64,000 bases of DNA from 58-81 sp012729145 (GCA_040770625.1 JAXGIW010000002.1:322939-386938), one strand, 5' to 3'; shown: positions 8,025 through 17,273, numbered from the stretch's first letter. The notes: a model not told the origin generated them from the sequence alone. Translations and numbers: made by a program.

Positions 8025-9140
8025 ATGAAGATAGAGGAGTTCAGGCTCGAAAGGACACTGGCCAGGTTCCAGAACGAGGTGGAGTACGACCTCAGCGCCT
8101 CGGGGATATATCCCATGTTCATACGGGAGATCCTCTCCCCCGGTGAGATGGAAGAAGTCTACAACGATCTTCATCTCAAATATGTTCACACCGCCGGGAC
8201 CGAGCATCTCAGGAAGGCAGTAGCCTCATTCTACGAAGGCATGGACCCTTCCAGAGTATTCATGACCAACGGATCTGCCGAAGCACTTTTCCTGATGGCC
8301 TGGGGGCTTATTGAACCCGGTGACGAGGTGGCTTTCATGATCCCCAACTTCATGCTGCTCTCCCACGTGGTTGAGTCCAACGGGGCCGTGGTCCGCGACT
8401 TTCACCTGGATCCTGATCGAGGCTGGTCCCTGGACCTGGACAGCCTTAAAAAAGCCGTTACACCGAAGACGAAACTGATATGCGTCTGCAACCCCAACAA
8501 CCCCACCGGGACGGTCCTTTCCAGGGATCAGATGAAACAGGTCGTGGAGATCGCTTCAGAAGCGGATGCCTATCTGCTCTCCGACGAGGTGTACAGGGGA
8601 GCGGAGCAGACCGATGAAATGACGCCCAGTTTCTGGGGAATGTACGACAAGGTGATAGTTATAAGCGGCCTCTCGAAATCTTTCGGACTACCCGGGCTTC
8701 GGGTAGGCTGGGTGGCAGGTCCCAGTGAGATCGCGGATATGTCCTGGTTCTACCATGACTTCCTCTCCACGACGATCACCACCTTTAGCGACTATCTCGC
8801 AACGAAAGCCCTTGAGCCGGGGATGCGTGAAAAGATATTCTCTCGCAACAGGGGTATCGTAAGACAGAACCTGGCCACTTTCACCGACTGGGTCAACAGC
8901 CATGGCAAGGCGCTTTCCTTCACCCCTCCCCAGGCGGGTTGTTTCGCTTTCGTAAGGTATGACCTCCCTGTATCCTCCTGGGATCTGGTGATGGACATGG
9001 TAAGGACAGGCAGCGTATTTGTCATTCCGGGAAGCTGTTTCGGCATAGAGAACCATCTGAGGATGAACTTCGGCGTCGATGAACGGCGCCTGACCGAAGG
9101 GTTGGAGAGGATTGACAGGACCCTTTCAAAATATATCTGA
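8025..9140 (+). CDS. class I/II PLP-dependent aminotransferase
   Basis: 371-residue fold-type I aminotransferase. The motifs are NPNNPTG (156-162), D187 in LLSDEVYRG, and the PLP lysine K218 in VISGLSKSFGLPGLRVGW. Substrate cannot be assigned from sequence; the overall pattern resembles the broad class I/II group that includes aspartate-type and capreomycidine-synthase-like members. ATG at 8025. The 3' end overlaps the possible TTG start of the GIY-YIG gene. Confidence 0.9.
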   Translation: MKIEEFRLERTLARFQNEVEYDLSASGIYPMFIREILSPGEMEEVYNDLHLKYVHTAGTEHLRKAVASFYEGMDPSRVFMTNGSAEALFLMAWGLIEPGDEVAFMIPNFMLLSHVVESNGAVVRDFHLDPDRGWSLDLDSLKKAVTPKTKLICVCNPNNPTGTVLSRDQMKQVVEIASEADAYLLSDEVYRGAEQTDEMTPSFWGMYDKVIVISGLSKSFGLPGLRVGWVAGPSEIADMSWFYHDFLSTTITTFSDYLATKALEPGMREKIFSRNRGIVRQNLATFTDWVNSHGKALSFTPPQAGCFAFVRYDLPVSSWDLVMDMVRTGSVFVIPGSCFGIENHLRMNFGVDERRLTEGLERIDRTLSKYI

Positions 9141-9417
9141 ACGAGGTGCTTTCTGCGTTTACCTTTTGAGATGCTCCGACGGGACCTACTACTGCGGAAT
9201 TGCCATGGACCCGCAGAAGCGCCTCCGGCAGCATAACGACGGGAAAGGGGCGAGGTATACCGCTTCGCGGAGGCCCGTGGACCTGGTGTATGCCACCTCC
9301 TGTCGGTATTCACGGTCCCAGGCCCAGGCGATCGAGAGAAAGGCCAAAAGCAGGCCAAGAGATCTCAAGCTCTCCTTTCTGGAGAAGGCCGATGCCGAAG
9401 TCGGGACCGAGACCTGA
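9112..9417 (+). CDS. GIY-YIG nuclease family protein (UPF0213/YhbQ-like)
   Basis: About 100 residues with the GIY-YIG pattern: VYLLRCSDGTYYCG, then the arginine-containing RLRQHNDGKGARYTASRRPVDLVY, and a downstream glutamate in AQAIERKAKS. Small single-domain members of this type are common in bacteria and are linked to nucleic-acid handling. There is no good ATG; a TTG at 9112 would overlap the preceding gene by 29 bases, so the exact start is uncertain. Confidence 0.85.
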   Translation: MTGPFQNISERGAFCVYLLRCSDGTYYCGIAMDPQKRLRQHNDGKGARYTASRRPVDLVYATSCRYSRSQAQAIERKAKSRPRDLKLSFLEKADAEVGTET

Positions 9418-9449
9418 TGCAAGACAGGTGACGGAAGGGGGACCCGGTG

Positions 9450-10358
9450 ATGTCCAAAAGCAGGGAGATCAGGAAAGTGATACGCGGAAGGCCGGTGGTC
9501 GAGGGGGCAGGGGTTCACCTGAGGCGGGTTTTCGGGTTCGGCGAAACGAAGGATTTTGATCCTTTCCTGCTTCTGGACGATTTTCGTTCCGACGATCCCC
9601 GAAAATTCCTGCCGGGATTCCCCTGGCACCCACACAGGGGTATCGAGACCATCACGTACATGATCGAAGGCACCGTTGAGCACGGTGACAGCCTTGGCAA
9701 CTCCGGGGTCATCGGTCCCGGTGAGGTCCAGTGGATGACTGCAGGGAGCGGTATAATCCACCAGGAGATGCCCAAGGGCGACGAAGGGGGGAGGATGGGG
9801 GGGTTCCAGTTATGGGCGAACCTTCCTGCCTCCCACAAGATGATGGACCCTCGATACAGGGACCTGGGGAGAGACCGGATCCCCGTCATCAGGAAGAACG
9901 GGGCCAAAATCAGGCTTATATGTGGAGAGATCGAGGGCATAAGGGGTCCTGTGACGGATGTTATGACCGACCCCGGGTACCTCGACCTTGAGGTCCCCGC
10001 CGGGGTCTCCCTGTCCGTTCATGTCCCCGGAGGACATACCGCCTTTGCCTATGTCATCGCCGGAAGGGCCTTTTTCGGAGAGGAAAGAGAGGCGCTTTCA
10101 TTCGAACTGGAGGGGGAGAACTACTTCGACATGAATGCCCGTCCCTTTATCTCCGACGGAGAGCTGGCCCTTTTCGATGACGGAGAGAAGGTAGATATCA
10201 GAGCAGGGGAGTTCCCGGCGAGGCTGCTTCTCTTTTATGGAAAACCCCTCGGGGAATCCGTGGCATGGCGGGGCCCCATAGTCATGAACACCAGGGAAGA
10301 ACTCCAGGAGGCCTTCGAAGACCTCCAGCGGGGTACTTTCATAAGGAACTCGGGATGA
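9450..10358 (+). CDS. pirin family protein
   Basis: 302 residues, bicupin. The N-terminal cupin carries the metal ligands in FPWHPHRGIETITYM and SGIIHQEMPK. Pirins are iron-binding cytosolic proteins; some members oxidise quercetin and others act as redox sensors, so the role here is open. The GTG at 9447 immediately precedes an ATG at 9450; the ATG is preferred with AAGGGGGA upstream. Confidence 0.93.
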   Translation: MSKSREIRKVIRGRPVVEGAGVHLRRVFGFGETKDFDPFLLLDDFRSDDPRKFLPGFPWHPHRGIETITYMIEGTVEHGDSLGNSGVIGPGEVQWMTAGSGIIHQEMPKGDEGGRMGGFQLWANLPASHKMMDPRYRDLGRDRIPVIRKNGAKIRLICGEIEGIRGPVTDVMTDPGYLDLEVPAGVSLSVHVPGGHTAFAYVIAGRAFFGEEREALSFELEGENYFDMNARPFISDGELALFDDGEKVDIRAGEFPARLLLFYGKPLGESVAWRGPIVMNTREELQEAFEDLQRGTFIRNSG

Positions 10359-10428
10359 CCCCCTTGCCATATGTATTAATATATCAGAGTATAATCCGGA
10401 CAGAAAACAGGCAAAGGAGGTGGCGGTC

Positions 10429-11130
10429 ATGAAAAGATCCGTCTACAAGCGAGTTGTTTCCTCGCTGGTTACGCTGTCACTGCTGCTCCTTTTGGCAGCC
10501 CCCGTTCTGGCGGCGACGGCGAACGAGAGGATCACCTCGTCGGTCCATGTGGTTCGCGACATGTCGAAGGAAGACGACGTCGGGGCCATGGCAGACCTGG
10601 TTAAGTCCGCCAAGGGGGTAGTTATCATCCCCAACTACGTGAAAGCGGCCCTGGGCATAGGAGGAGCCCACGGAGAAGGGCTTGTCCTGAGACGTGACCC
10701 CGCGACCAACACATGGTTCGGACCCAGTTTCCTCAGCGTTACAGGTGCTTCCATCGGGTTTCAGATCGGGGTGCAGTCAACGGCCCTTCTTTTAGTAGTG
10801 ACCAACCAGAAGGGCATGGACCACTTTTACGGCGACAAGTTCAAGCTCGGCGCCGATGTCGACATTGCCGCAGGTCCGGTGGGACGAAGTGCCGGCGCTG
10901 CAACGGACGTCAACCTTCAAGCCTCGATCTACAGCTATTCGATAAGCAAGGGGCTCTTTGCCGGGCTTTCGCTGAGCGGGGCCATGATGACCACCGACCA
11001 TGACACCAACTCCTCCTACTGGGGGACATCTATCAACTCCAGGGACATCCTTCAGAAAAAGGCTTCGGCAGCCAGCATCCAGCCCCTGCTGTCAGCCCTG
11101 AACGACCTCATCAGAAGATCAGGCCAGTAA
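10429..11130 (+). CDS. SYLF-domain (lipid-binding) secreted protein
   Basis: About 233 residues. N-terminal signal peptide (KRSVYKRVVSSLVTLSLLLL then APVLAA). The rest is a SYLF (DUF500/Ysc84-like) domain: AKGVVIIPNYVKAALGIGGAHGEGLVL, GASIGFQIGVQ, and the terminal STALL/LFAGLSLSGA-like segments. Bacterial homologues are exported and bind lipids or membranes. The ATG at 10429 has AAAGGAGG at ideal distance; a TATAAT at 10390 is a likely -10 element. A terminator follows the gene. Confidence 0.9.
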   Translation: MKRSVYKRVVSSLVTLSLLLLLAAPVLAATANERITSSVHVVRDMSKEDDVGAMADLVKSAKGVVIIPNYVKAALGIGGAHGEGLVLRRDPATNTWFGPSFLSVTGASIGFQIGVQSTALLLVVTNQKGMDHFYGDKFKLGADVDIAAGPVGRSAGAATDVNLQASIYSYSISKGLFAGLSLSGAMMTTDHDTNSSYWGTSINSRDILQKKASAASIQPLLSALNDLIRRSGQ

Positions 11131-11164
11131 GTCGATTTTCGGTTCGAAAAGTGCGGTAACCCCC

Positions 11165-11190
11165 AGGCGGGACCTTGGTCCCGCCTTTTT
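11165..11190 (+). terminator. rho-independent terminator
   Basis: Stem GGCGGGACC/GGTCCCGCC with a TT loop and TTTTT immediately after, 35 bases past the SYLF gene stop. Confidence 0.93.
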
Positions 11191-11229
11191 CCTCCCTTGC
11201 GACCGAAAGGTCATTTTACATACAACCCC

Positions 11230-11304
11230 TTGACAAAAGTGTCCCTGTCCGAAAGAATAATTATTAAGTTCTGTAGGAGAGAAACAGGTTCTCTGTCAGA
11301 GAAC
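11230..11304 (+). promoter_or_regulatory. promoter region and operator-like dyad of the IclR gene
   Basis: TTGACA at 11230-11235 is a consensus -35 element, with a weaker AAGAAT/AATAAT stretch about 17-20 bases later. Perfect inverted repeat GTTCTC-TGTCA-GAGAAC lies at 11288-11304, directly before the ribosome site of the IclR gene. IclR regulators commonly bind such short dyads near their own promoter, so autoregulation is likely but inferred. Confidence 0.6.
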
Positions 11305-11315
11305 GGAGGCGCGGG

Positions 11316-12068
11316 ATGAACAGCCACGAGAAGCTTATCTGGATCCTGAAGAGGCTTGGAGAACCTCCCTACGAGATGGGGGTTACGGAGCTCTCCAGGG
11401 AGATCGGTGTCTCCAAGAGCGGTATCCACAAGATCCTCAAGTCACTTGCCGAAGAGAACCTTCTTGTTCAGAACCCCTCCACCAGGAAGTACTCACTGGG
11501 CCCACTGATCTTCCGTCTCGGTAATGTCTATAGCGATTCCAAGGGTATATGGGAGGTATCCCACACCATCATGGATTCCCTCGCCAAAGAGACAGGTACA
11601 GCCGTACTTATCGGCATACGTGAAGGCGATGACCCGATACTGGCCTACAAGATGGGCACCGACGAAAAGTTCATCTACCAGGGTCAGATCGGGACCCGGT
11701 TCCCCTTCAATGCGGGGGCCCTGGGGAAACTTCTGACCGCCTTTTTGCCCGAGGATCGCATACGCAGCATACTCCAGACCAGAAGTATCGAAAGAAAGAC
11801 CCCCTATACAGAAACGGATCCCGACAGGCTGATGGAGGAGTACCGAAGGATAAGAAGACAGGAGTACGCGGTCAGCATAGAGGAGAACCGCGTCGGAGCC
11901 TTCGGTATGGCCGCCCCGATCAGGGATCGGCACGGCAAAGTATGGGCCTGCCTGAGCCTTGTCGGACCCCGGGAGACATTTACCCCGGACGTGGTTGACA
12001 ATTGGATCTCCCTGCTCAGGACCGGGGCCGATGAGATCTCCTGTCGCCTGGGTTTCCGGGGTGCCTAG
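11316..12068 (+). CDS. IclR-family transcriptional regulator
   Basis: 250 residues: N-terminal winged helix (about 1-65, with MGVTELSREIGVSKSGIHKILKSL as the helix-turn-helix region) and a C-terminal effector domain with FPFNAGALGKLLTAFLP and the terminal VSLVGP-type strand. IclR proteins respond to aromatic, keto or amino-acid derived ligands. It sits at the head of the 11-23 kb block of transport and hydrolase genes and is the best candidate for controlling them. Confidence 0.93.
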   Translation: MNSHEKLIWILKRLGEPPYEMGVTELSREIGVSKSGIHKILKSLAEENLLVQNPSTRKYSLGPLIFRLGNVYSDSKGIWEVSHTIMDSLAKETGTAVLIGIREGDDPILAYKMGTDEKFIYQGQIGTRFPFNAGALGKLLTAFLPEDRIRSILQTRSIERKTPYTETDPDRLMEEYRRIRRQEYAVSIEENRVGAFGMAAPIRDRHGKVWACLSLVGPRETFTPDVVDNWISLLRTGADEISCRLGFRGA

Positions 12069-12097
12069 GGGGAATCATCCTTGAAAGGACAGGCGTG

Positions 12098-13255
12098 ATG
12101 GTCATTCAGAACTATATTTCGTCGCTGCTATCAAACCCGATATTCCTTCTCAGTGTAGCCGTCTTCACGGGGCTTGTTCTGGGCAGTGTGAAGATAAAGG
12201 GGGTAGGCCTTGGGACTTCAGGCGCTCTCTTTACAGGGCTTTTAATGGGTTGGCTCGGGGTGAAGGTGCCCAGTGTCTTTTTCATGTGGAACCTCCTGAT
12301 ATTCGTCACCGCCGTGGGGCTTCTCTCATCAAAGGACATCGTGGGAGTCATCAGGAAATACGGTTACAGGTTCATTATCCTTTCCGTTGCCGTGACAGGC
12401 GCCGGGGCCCTGGCTACCTATTTCATGGCCCTGGTCTTTTCAGGTTCCGTGGAGCCCCTGCTTGTGGCCGGGACCTATACCGGGGCCCTTACGAGCTCCC
12501 CTGGCCTTGGAGCCGCCCTTGAGATATCGGGGGGCAATCCGCTGATCACTATCGGCTACACGATCGCCTATCCCTTTGGGGTCATCTCGGTGGTGCTCTT
12601 TGTCCAGCTTCTCCCTGTCCTTTTCAAGGTTGACCTTGTTCGGGAACGGGAGCTTCTGATCCGGGCGATCCATGACACACCCCCTGGTTCTGCAGGCGGA
12701 GTGAGTTCAGTCCCTTTTACGCTGGCTTCATTCGTTCTCTGTATGATCGGTGGTGTCCTCTTCGGGACCATCTCCATCCCCATCCCCCTGGTGGGGGACT
12801 TTTCCCTGGGAAGCACGGGAGGTGCCCTGATCTTTGCCCTCTTTGCAGGAGCCCTTGGGAGTATCGGTCCCTTTCCGATGCGCCTTGATACATCTGTCCT
12901 TTCGGCGCTTCGCACCTTTTCACTTGCCTATTTTCTGGCCGTAATGGGCATCCAGGCCGGGCCGGACATACCGAGGATCCTGGCCGAGCACGGTGTCGCC
13001 CTCGTGGCCATAGGTGCGGTATCGGCGGTGGTCAGCCTTATCGTCGGATGGATCGTTGGAAGGGGATTCTTCAAGCTTAACTGGGTGGTATTTCTAGGAG
13101 CCATTCCCGGGGCGATGACCAGCACCCCAGGCCTGGGCGCCGCGATTGAATCCACGGGATCCGACGAGTGCTCCGCCGGTTACGGGGCGACCTACCCGGC
13201 GGCTATCTTCTGCATGGTGCTTTTTACAAAGCTGATAATCCATGCCTTGCGGTGA
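12098..13255 (+). CDS. AspT/YidE-like transporter with internal duplication
   Basis: 385-residue membrane protein with about ten hydrophobic segments. Two halves repeat the antiporter-duplication signature: GTYTGALTSSPGLGAALE followed by TIGYTIAYPFGVI (first half) and GAIPGAMTSTPGLGAAIE followed by GYGATYPAAIF (second half). This is the Asp-Al_Ex pattern of aspartate:alanine antiporters. The usual long cytoplasmic TrkA-C domains between the halves (AspT is about 540 residues) are absent; only a short linker is seen near residues 175-200. Substrate is probably an amino acid or carboxylate. Confidence 0.8.
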   Translation: MVIQNYISSLLSNPIFLLSVAVFTGLVLGSVKIKGVGLGTSGALFTGLLMGWLGVKVPSVFFMWNLLIFVTAVGLLSSKDIVGVIRKYGYRFIILSVAVTGAGALATYFMALVFSGSVEPLLVAGTYTGALTSSPGLGAALEISGGNPLITIGYTIAYPFGVISVVLFVQLLPVLFKVDLVRERELLIRAIHDTPPGSAGGVSSVPFTLASFVLCMIGGVLFGTISIPIPLVGDFSLGSTGGALIFALFAGALGSIGPFPMRLDTSVLSALRTFSLAYFLAVMGIQAGPDIPRILAEHGVALVAIGAVSAVVSLIVGWIVGRGFFKLNWVVFLGAIPGAMTSTPGLGAAIESTGSDECSAGYGATYPAAIFCMVLFTKLIIHALR

Positions 13256-13355
13256 TCCCGGACAAAGGGATCTGTCTCCTGGGAATGCATCAGACGGCTA
13301 GAGGATCAATAAAGATTTTTATGCCGCAGACTAACTGAGAGAAAGATGGTGGAAG

Positions 13356-14420
13356 ATGTTGACGAGCAAGGGAAGAATGGACAATGCGGTGCCGGACCGG
13401 AAAAGAGTCGTCGTTGCTGGTCTTGGGGCCATGGGAAGCGGAATAGCCAGACTTCTCCTGGACAAGAGGGCTCTCGTCCAGGTGGTAGGCGCAGGGGCGG
13501 CAAGGCCCGACAAGCATGGGAGGGATCTTGGCGAGGTCCTCGGAACGGGTGAGATGACAGGTGTGGCTGTGACATCAATAGGGGAACTTGCGGACATCGA
13601 AGCAGATATTGTAATACAGGCAACGACGTCCTTCACGAGAGAGGCTTTCCCGGACATCATGCAATTCGTGCGATCGGGCAAGAACGTTATCTCCATCGCA
13701 GAGGAGATGTCCTACCCTCATGTGACCGAACCCCTTCTTGCCAAGGATATGGAGGAAGCGGCAAGAAGCAACGGTGTGACGATTCTCGGGACAGGGGTGA
13801 ACCCCGGTTTTATACTCGACACGCTGATCCTCACCCTTACCGGATCTTTCGGCAATGTCCTCTCCATCAGGGCCTCCCGTATAAATGACCTGTCCCCCTT
13901 CGGGCATGGCGTCATGAAGACCCAGGGGGTCGGCGCCACTCCAGAGGAGTTCAGGAAGGGCCTCGATGAAGGGAGCATCACCGGGCATATAGGTTTTCTT
14001 CAGTCCGTTCACATGATAGCCGATGCCCTTGGCTGGGATCTCGACGAAGTTATCGAAACCCGGGAGCCCATCATCTCCAGGGTCCACAGGAAGACCCCCC
14101 ACGTCACCGTCGAGCCCGGAATGGTGGCTGGATGCAACCATTCAGTAAAGGGCATGAGCAAGGGCGAACCGGTGATAGTCCTTGAACACCCTCAGCAGGT
14201 GCACCCCCAGCTCGAGGGCGTCGAGACGGGAGACTACATAAAGATCCAGGGGGACTCGTCTTCGGTGGATATGGCTATCAGGCCTGAGATACCCGGAGGC
14301 ATAGGGACCATATCCATGGCCGTTAACATGATCCCCCAGGTTCTGGAGGCGCCCGCTGGGCTGGTCACCATGCTGGATCTTCCGTTCCCCCGGGCTTTCA
14401 TGAAGATCAAGGTTCGTTGA
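13356..14420 (+). CDS. 2,4-diaminopentanoate dehydrogenase-like NAD(P)-binding oxidoreductase
   Basis: 354 residues with a dinucleotide-binding fold at the N-terminus (VVVAGLGAMGSGIARLLL, about residues 18-35) and a dihydrodipicolinate-reductase-like C-terminal part (TILGTGVNPGFILDTLILTL, GHIGFLQSVHMIADALGWDLD). The closest known family is 2,4-diaminopentanoate dehydrogenase of ornithine fermentation, which deaminates 2,4-diaminopentanoate to 2-amino-4-ketopentanoate. No other genes of that pathway (aminomutase, AKP thiolase) are in the window, so the substrate may differ. An alternative ATG is at 13377. Confidence 0.75.
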   Translation: MLTSKGRMDNAVPDRKRVVVAGLGAMGSGIARLLLDKRALVQVVGAGAARPDKHGRDLGEVLGTGEMTGVAVTSIGELADIEADIVIQATTSFTREAFPDIMQFVRSGKNVISIAEEMSYPHVTEPLLAKDMEEAARSNGVTILGTGVNPGFILDTLILTLTGSFGNVLSIRASRINDLSPFGHGVMKTQGVGATPEEFRKGLDEGSITGHIGFLQSVHMIADALGWDLDEVIETREPIISRVHRKTPHVTVEPGMVAGCNHSVKGMSKGEPVIVLEHPQQVHPQLEGVETGDYIKIQGDSSSVDMAIRPEIPGGIGTISMAVNMIPQVLEAPAGLVTMLDLPFPRAFMKIKVR

Positions 14421-14528
14421 TCCCATGGATGATCAAGGAAAGGGGTGATGGACAAAGGTCTTTCGCTGCATATCTCCCCAGCGGGGGCGAAATTTGAAAG
14501 GGCGATCTGAATAAGGAGGATAAGGATA

Positions 14529-15941
14529 ATGAGCGCTGCGAATAATGACACCGTCAAGAAGTTCAAGGTACCTCATACCTACGTGATACTGTTCATCATC
14601 ATCGTATTGGCTACGATAGGCACCTACTTTATCCCCGCAGGGGTCTACGAGCGAGTGAAGGATGCCGCCACGGGCAGGACCATTGTCGACGTGGCCTCCT
14701 ATCACAACGTGGAACAGACTCCGGTCAGCTTCTTCGGAATGTTCAAGGCGATCCCCCAGGGGATGATCAGGGCCGCGAGCATCGTTTTCTTCGTCTTTAT
14801 TATGGGTGGCTCTTTCACCATGATGCAGGCGACGGGGGCCATTGATGCAGGGATAGCGAAGGTAATAACAAGATTCAAGGACAGGGACAAGCTGGTAATA
14901 CCGGTCATCATGTTCCTGTTCTCCATACTCGGTTTCACCATCGGAGCAGCAGAGGAGGTCATCCCCTTTGTTCCAATCGCCATAGCCCTTTCGAGAGGGT
15001 TCGGCTACGACGACATTGTCGGGGTGGCCATGGTCTCTACCGGTGCGGCCATCGGTTTTTCGGGCGGCATGCTTAACCCCTTCACAGTAGGGGTCGCCCA
15101 GGGCATAGCGGAGCTTCCTCTCTACTCCGCGCTTGCTTTCCGGTCGGTCGTTTACGTTATTCTCTACGTGGTCGCCGTATGGTACGTGCTTCGTTATGCG
15201 GCAAAGATCAAGGCCGACCCGACCCAGAGCGTCCTGTACGGGGTCGAGAGGGACGCTATCGCAACTTCAGACCATGACGAAATGCCCGTAATGACCGGCC
15301 GTCACAAGATGGCCCTGCTGGCCATGGTCGTAGGGATCGGTTTCATGATCTACGGGGTAATGAAACAGGGCTGGTATATCAACGAGATCTCGGCACTCTT
15401 CATCCTGCTGGGGATCGTTGTGGCTTTTATCGGCGGACTCGGTGCCAACGATATGGCCAAGTCCTTTGTTCAGGGGTGCAGGGCCATTGCCTTTGGCGCC
15501 CTCGTTGTGGGTATCGCCAGGGTTATCCTGGTCGTAATGGAGCAGGGGCAGATAATGGATGCCATCATCCATGGTCTCGCGAGCGCCGTGGGAATGCTGC
15601 CCACCCAGATAACAGCCGTAGGGATGTTCGTTGTGCAGTCCATAATCAACTTCTTCATTCCTTCCGGAAGCGGACAGGCCGCCACAGTTATGCCGATCAT
15701 GTCGCCTCTGGCCGATGTGCTTGGGATCACCCGGCAGACGGCTGTTCTTGCCTTCCAGTACGGCGACGCCTTCTCGAACCAGATAATCCCGACCTCCGGC
15801 GCGCTGCTGGGCATCCTGGGGCTCGCTAACGTTCCCTATGACCGCTGGCTCAAGTACAACTGGAAACTGGTCACTTACTGGTCCATCATAGGTGGGATAG
15901 CCGTTATCGTCGCTTCACTGGTTAAGCTGGGTCCGTTCTAG
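14529..15941 (+). CDS. YfcC-family membrane carrier
   Basis: 470 residues with about 12 hydrophobic segments. The first membrane segment follows FKVPHTYVILFIIIVLATIG. Typical YfcC/DcuC-superfamily signatures are GAAEEVIPFVPIAIALSRGFG, GFSGGMLNPFTVGVAQGIAE and FFIPSGSGQAATVMPIMSPL. Relatives include arginine/ornithine-type exchangers and dipeptide or carboxylate carriers. It is followed by an M20 hydrolase, and this pairing recurs downstream with a second YfcC gene. GGAGGATAAGGATA precedes the ATG. Confidence 0.9.
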   Translation: MSAANNDTVKKFKVPHTYVILFIIIVLATIGTYFIPAGVYERVKDAATGRTIVDVASYHNVEQTPVSFFGMFKAIPQGMIRAASIVFFVFIMGGSFTMMQATGAIDAGIAKVITRFKDRDKLVIPVIMFLFSILGFTIGAAEEVIPFVPIAIALSRGFGYDDIVGVAMVSTGAAIGFSGGMLNPFTVGVAQGIAELPLYSALAFRSVVYVILYVVAVWYVLRYAAKIKADPTQSVLYGVERDAIATSDHDEMPVMTGRHKMALLAMVVGIGFMIYGVMKQGWYINEISALFILLGIVVAFIGGLGANDMAKSFVQGCRAIAFGALVVGIARVILVVMEQGQIMDAIIHGLASAVGMLPTQITAVGMFVVQSIINFFIPSGSGQAATVMPIMSPLADVLGITRQTAVLAFQYGDAFSNQIIPTSGALLGILGLANVPYDRWLKYNWKLVTYWSIIGGIAVIVASLVKLGPF

Positions 15942-15994
15942 GGTCAACGAAGAACCTGCAAGGCATCTAACTGACAGATCTTTTCAAAGGAACC

Positions 15995-16033
15995 GCAGCC
16001 AGACCTCAGTCTCGTTTCGCGAGGTCTGGCTGC
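15995..16033 (+). promoter_or_regulatory. intergenic hairpin after first YfcC gene
   Basis: Perfect 13-bp stem (GCAGCCAGACCTC and its complement) around a 13-base loop, 53 bases after the YfcC stop. No T run follows, but a second small dyad CCATAT/ATATGG lies next to it. Probably a transcript-stabilising or weak termination structure in the 189-base gap before the M20 gene. Confidence 0.6.
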
Positions 16034-16130
16034 CATATCCATCAAATATGGAAAAAAGCGGGATCCCCGGGAAAAAGGTGCATCCTGCCTGTCAAGGATA
16101 GATCAATAGCACGATAAAAGGAGGATCCAG

Positions 16131-17273
16131 ATGCAAGACAGGATAAGAGAAGTGCTGGAAAGGGAAAGGGAGAACATACTCAGTGTCTACAGGGACCTTC
16201 ATGCTATACCGGAGTTATCCGCCCAGGAATTCAGAACATCGGCCTATATAGCAGATTACCTTGAAAAGAGGGGTTTCCAGGTCCAGAGAGGAGTCGGAGG
16301 GACAGGGCTGGTCTCTTACCTTAGGGGAGAGGATCCCGGGCCGGTGCTGGGTGTCAGGGCGGATATGGACGCCCTGGGGCACCTGGTGAACGGAGAGATC
16401 CAGGCCATTCACTCCTGCGGCCATGATGCTCACTCGACAATGGGTATCTTTACCGCTGTGGTGGCCAGGGAGCTCGGTCTGGTAAGGAAAGGAGCCTTAA
16501 AGATGCTCTTCCAGCCCTCGGAGGAGCAGGAAGAGACCAGTGGGGCGCGGGCCATGATAGCCGATGGTGTGCTCAAGGATATGGATATGTGCATAGGGAT
16601 ACACCTCAGACCCATACAGGAAGCACGTTATGGACAGGCTGTATCAGCCCTGAAGCACGGAGCGCTTTCCAGCGTGACCGCCCAGATCAAGGGGGTCGCC
16701 GCCCATGGGGGCAGGCCCCACCTTGGGAAGAACGTGGTCGATGCTCTGGCCGCGATAGTCAACGCCGTGAATGCCATATGGGTCGACCCGACGGTGCCGG
16801 CTTCGGCCAAGGTCACGGCTTTGAATGCCGGAGGCGCGAACTACTCCTCCATACCGGAGAAGGGGGAGATGGGGGCGGACCTGAGAGCCAACACCAATGA
16901 GGTAATGGAAGAATTGCTGGAGAAAGTCGAACATGCCATAAGGACAGGAGCCTCCACGATAGGATGCAGCGCCGAGGTCAGAAGGGTTCCGGGTCTTCCT
17001 GCAGCCGTATTCGACAGGGACATGATCCGGATAGCCGATGAGGCCATCCGGGAAATCCTTGGAGATGAAGGTGCTCTCGGGGAGAGGGGAACCACCGGGG
17101 CTGAGGATTTTCATGAGTACGTCAAGGCTAAACCTGAACTCAGAACCACCTACATCGGTCTGGGCTGTGACCTGGAGCCCGGGCTTCATCACCCGGAGAT
17201 GTCCTTCAGGCAGGACGCCCTGCTTGATGGCGTGGCCATTCTTGCGAACATGGCAGGCAGGATCCTTGGCTGA
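16131..17273 (+). CDS. M20-family amidohydrolase (N-acyl amino acid / peptide hydrolase)
   Basis: 380 residues. Metal ligands and active-site pattern of the M20D group are visible: ADMDAL (78-82), HSCGHDAH (94-101), PSEEQEE (about residue 128 onward, with the catalytic glutamate), a histidine in CIGIHLRP, and a C-terminal H in LHHPEM. The dimerisation domain carries AAHGGRPHLGKNVVDAL. These enzymes cleave N-acyl amino acids, indole-acetyl amino acids or small peptides. Strong AAAGGAGG upstream of the ATG. Likely partner of the adjacent YfcC carrier. Confidence 0.92.
   Translation: MQDRIREVLERERENILSVYRDLHAIPELSAQEFRTSAYIADYLEKRGFQVQRGVGGTGLVSYLRGEDPGPVLGVRADMDALGHLVNGEIQAIHSCGHDAHSTMGIFTAVVARELGLVRKGALKMLFQPSEEQEETSGARAMIADGVLKDMDMCIGIHLRPIQEARYGQAVSALKHGALSSVTAQIKGVAAHGGRPHLGKNVVDALAAIVNAVNAIWVDPTVPASAKVTALNAGGANYSSIPEKGEMGADLRANTNEVMEELLEKVEHAIRTGASTIGCSAEVRRVPGLPAAVFDRDMIRIADEAIREILGDEGALGERGTTGAEDFHEYVKAKPELRTTYIGLGCDLEPGLHHPEMSFRQDALLDGVAILANMAGRILG

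Noticed and set aside
14450..14512. 20-codon possible leader peptide upstream of the first YfcC gene
   Set aside because: ATG follows AAAGGGGTG with almost no spacing and the peptide shows no run of regulatory codons; too little to call.
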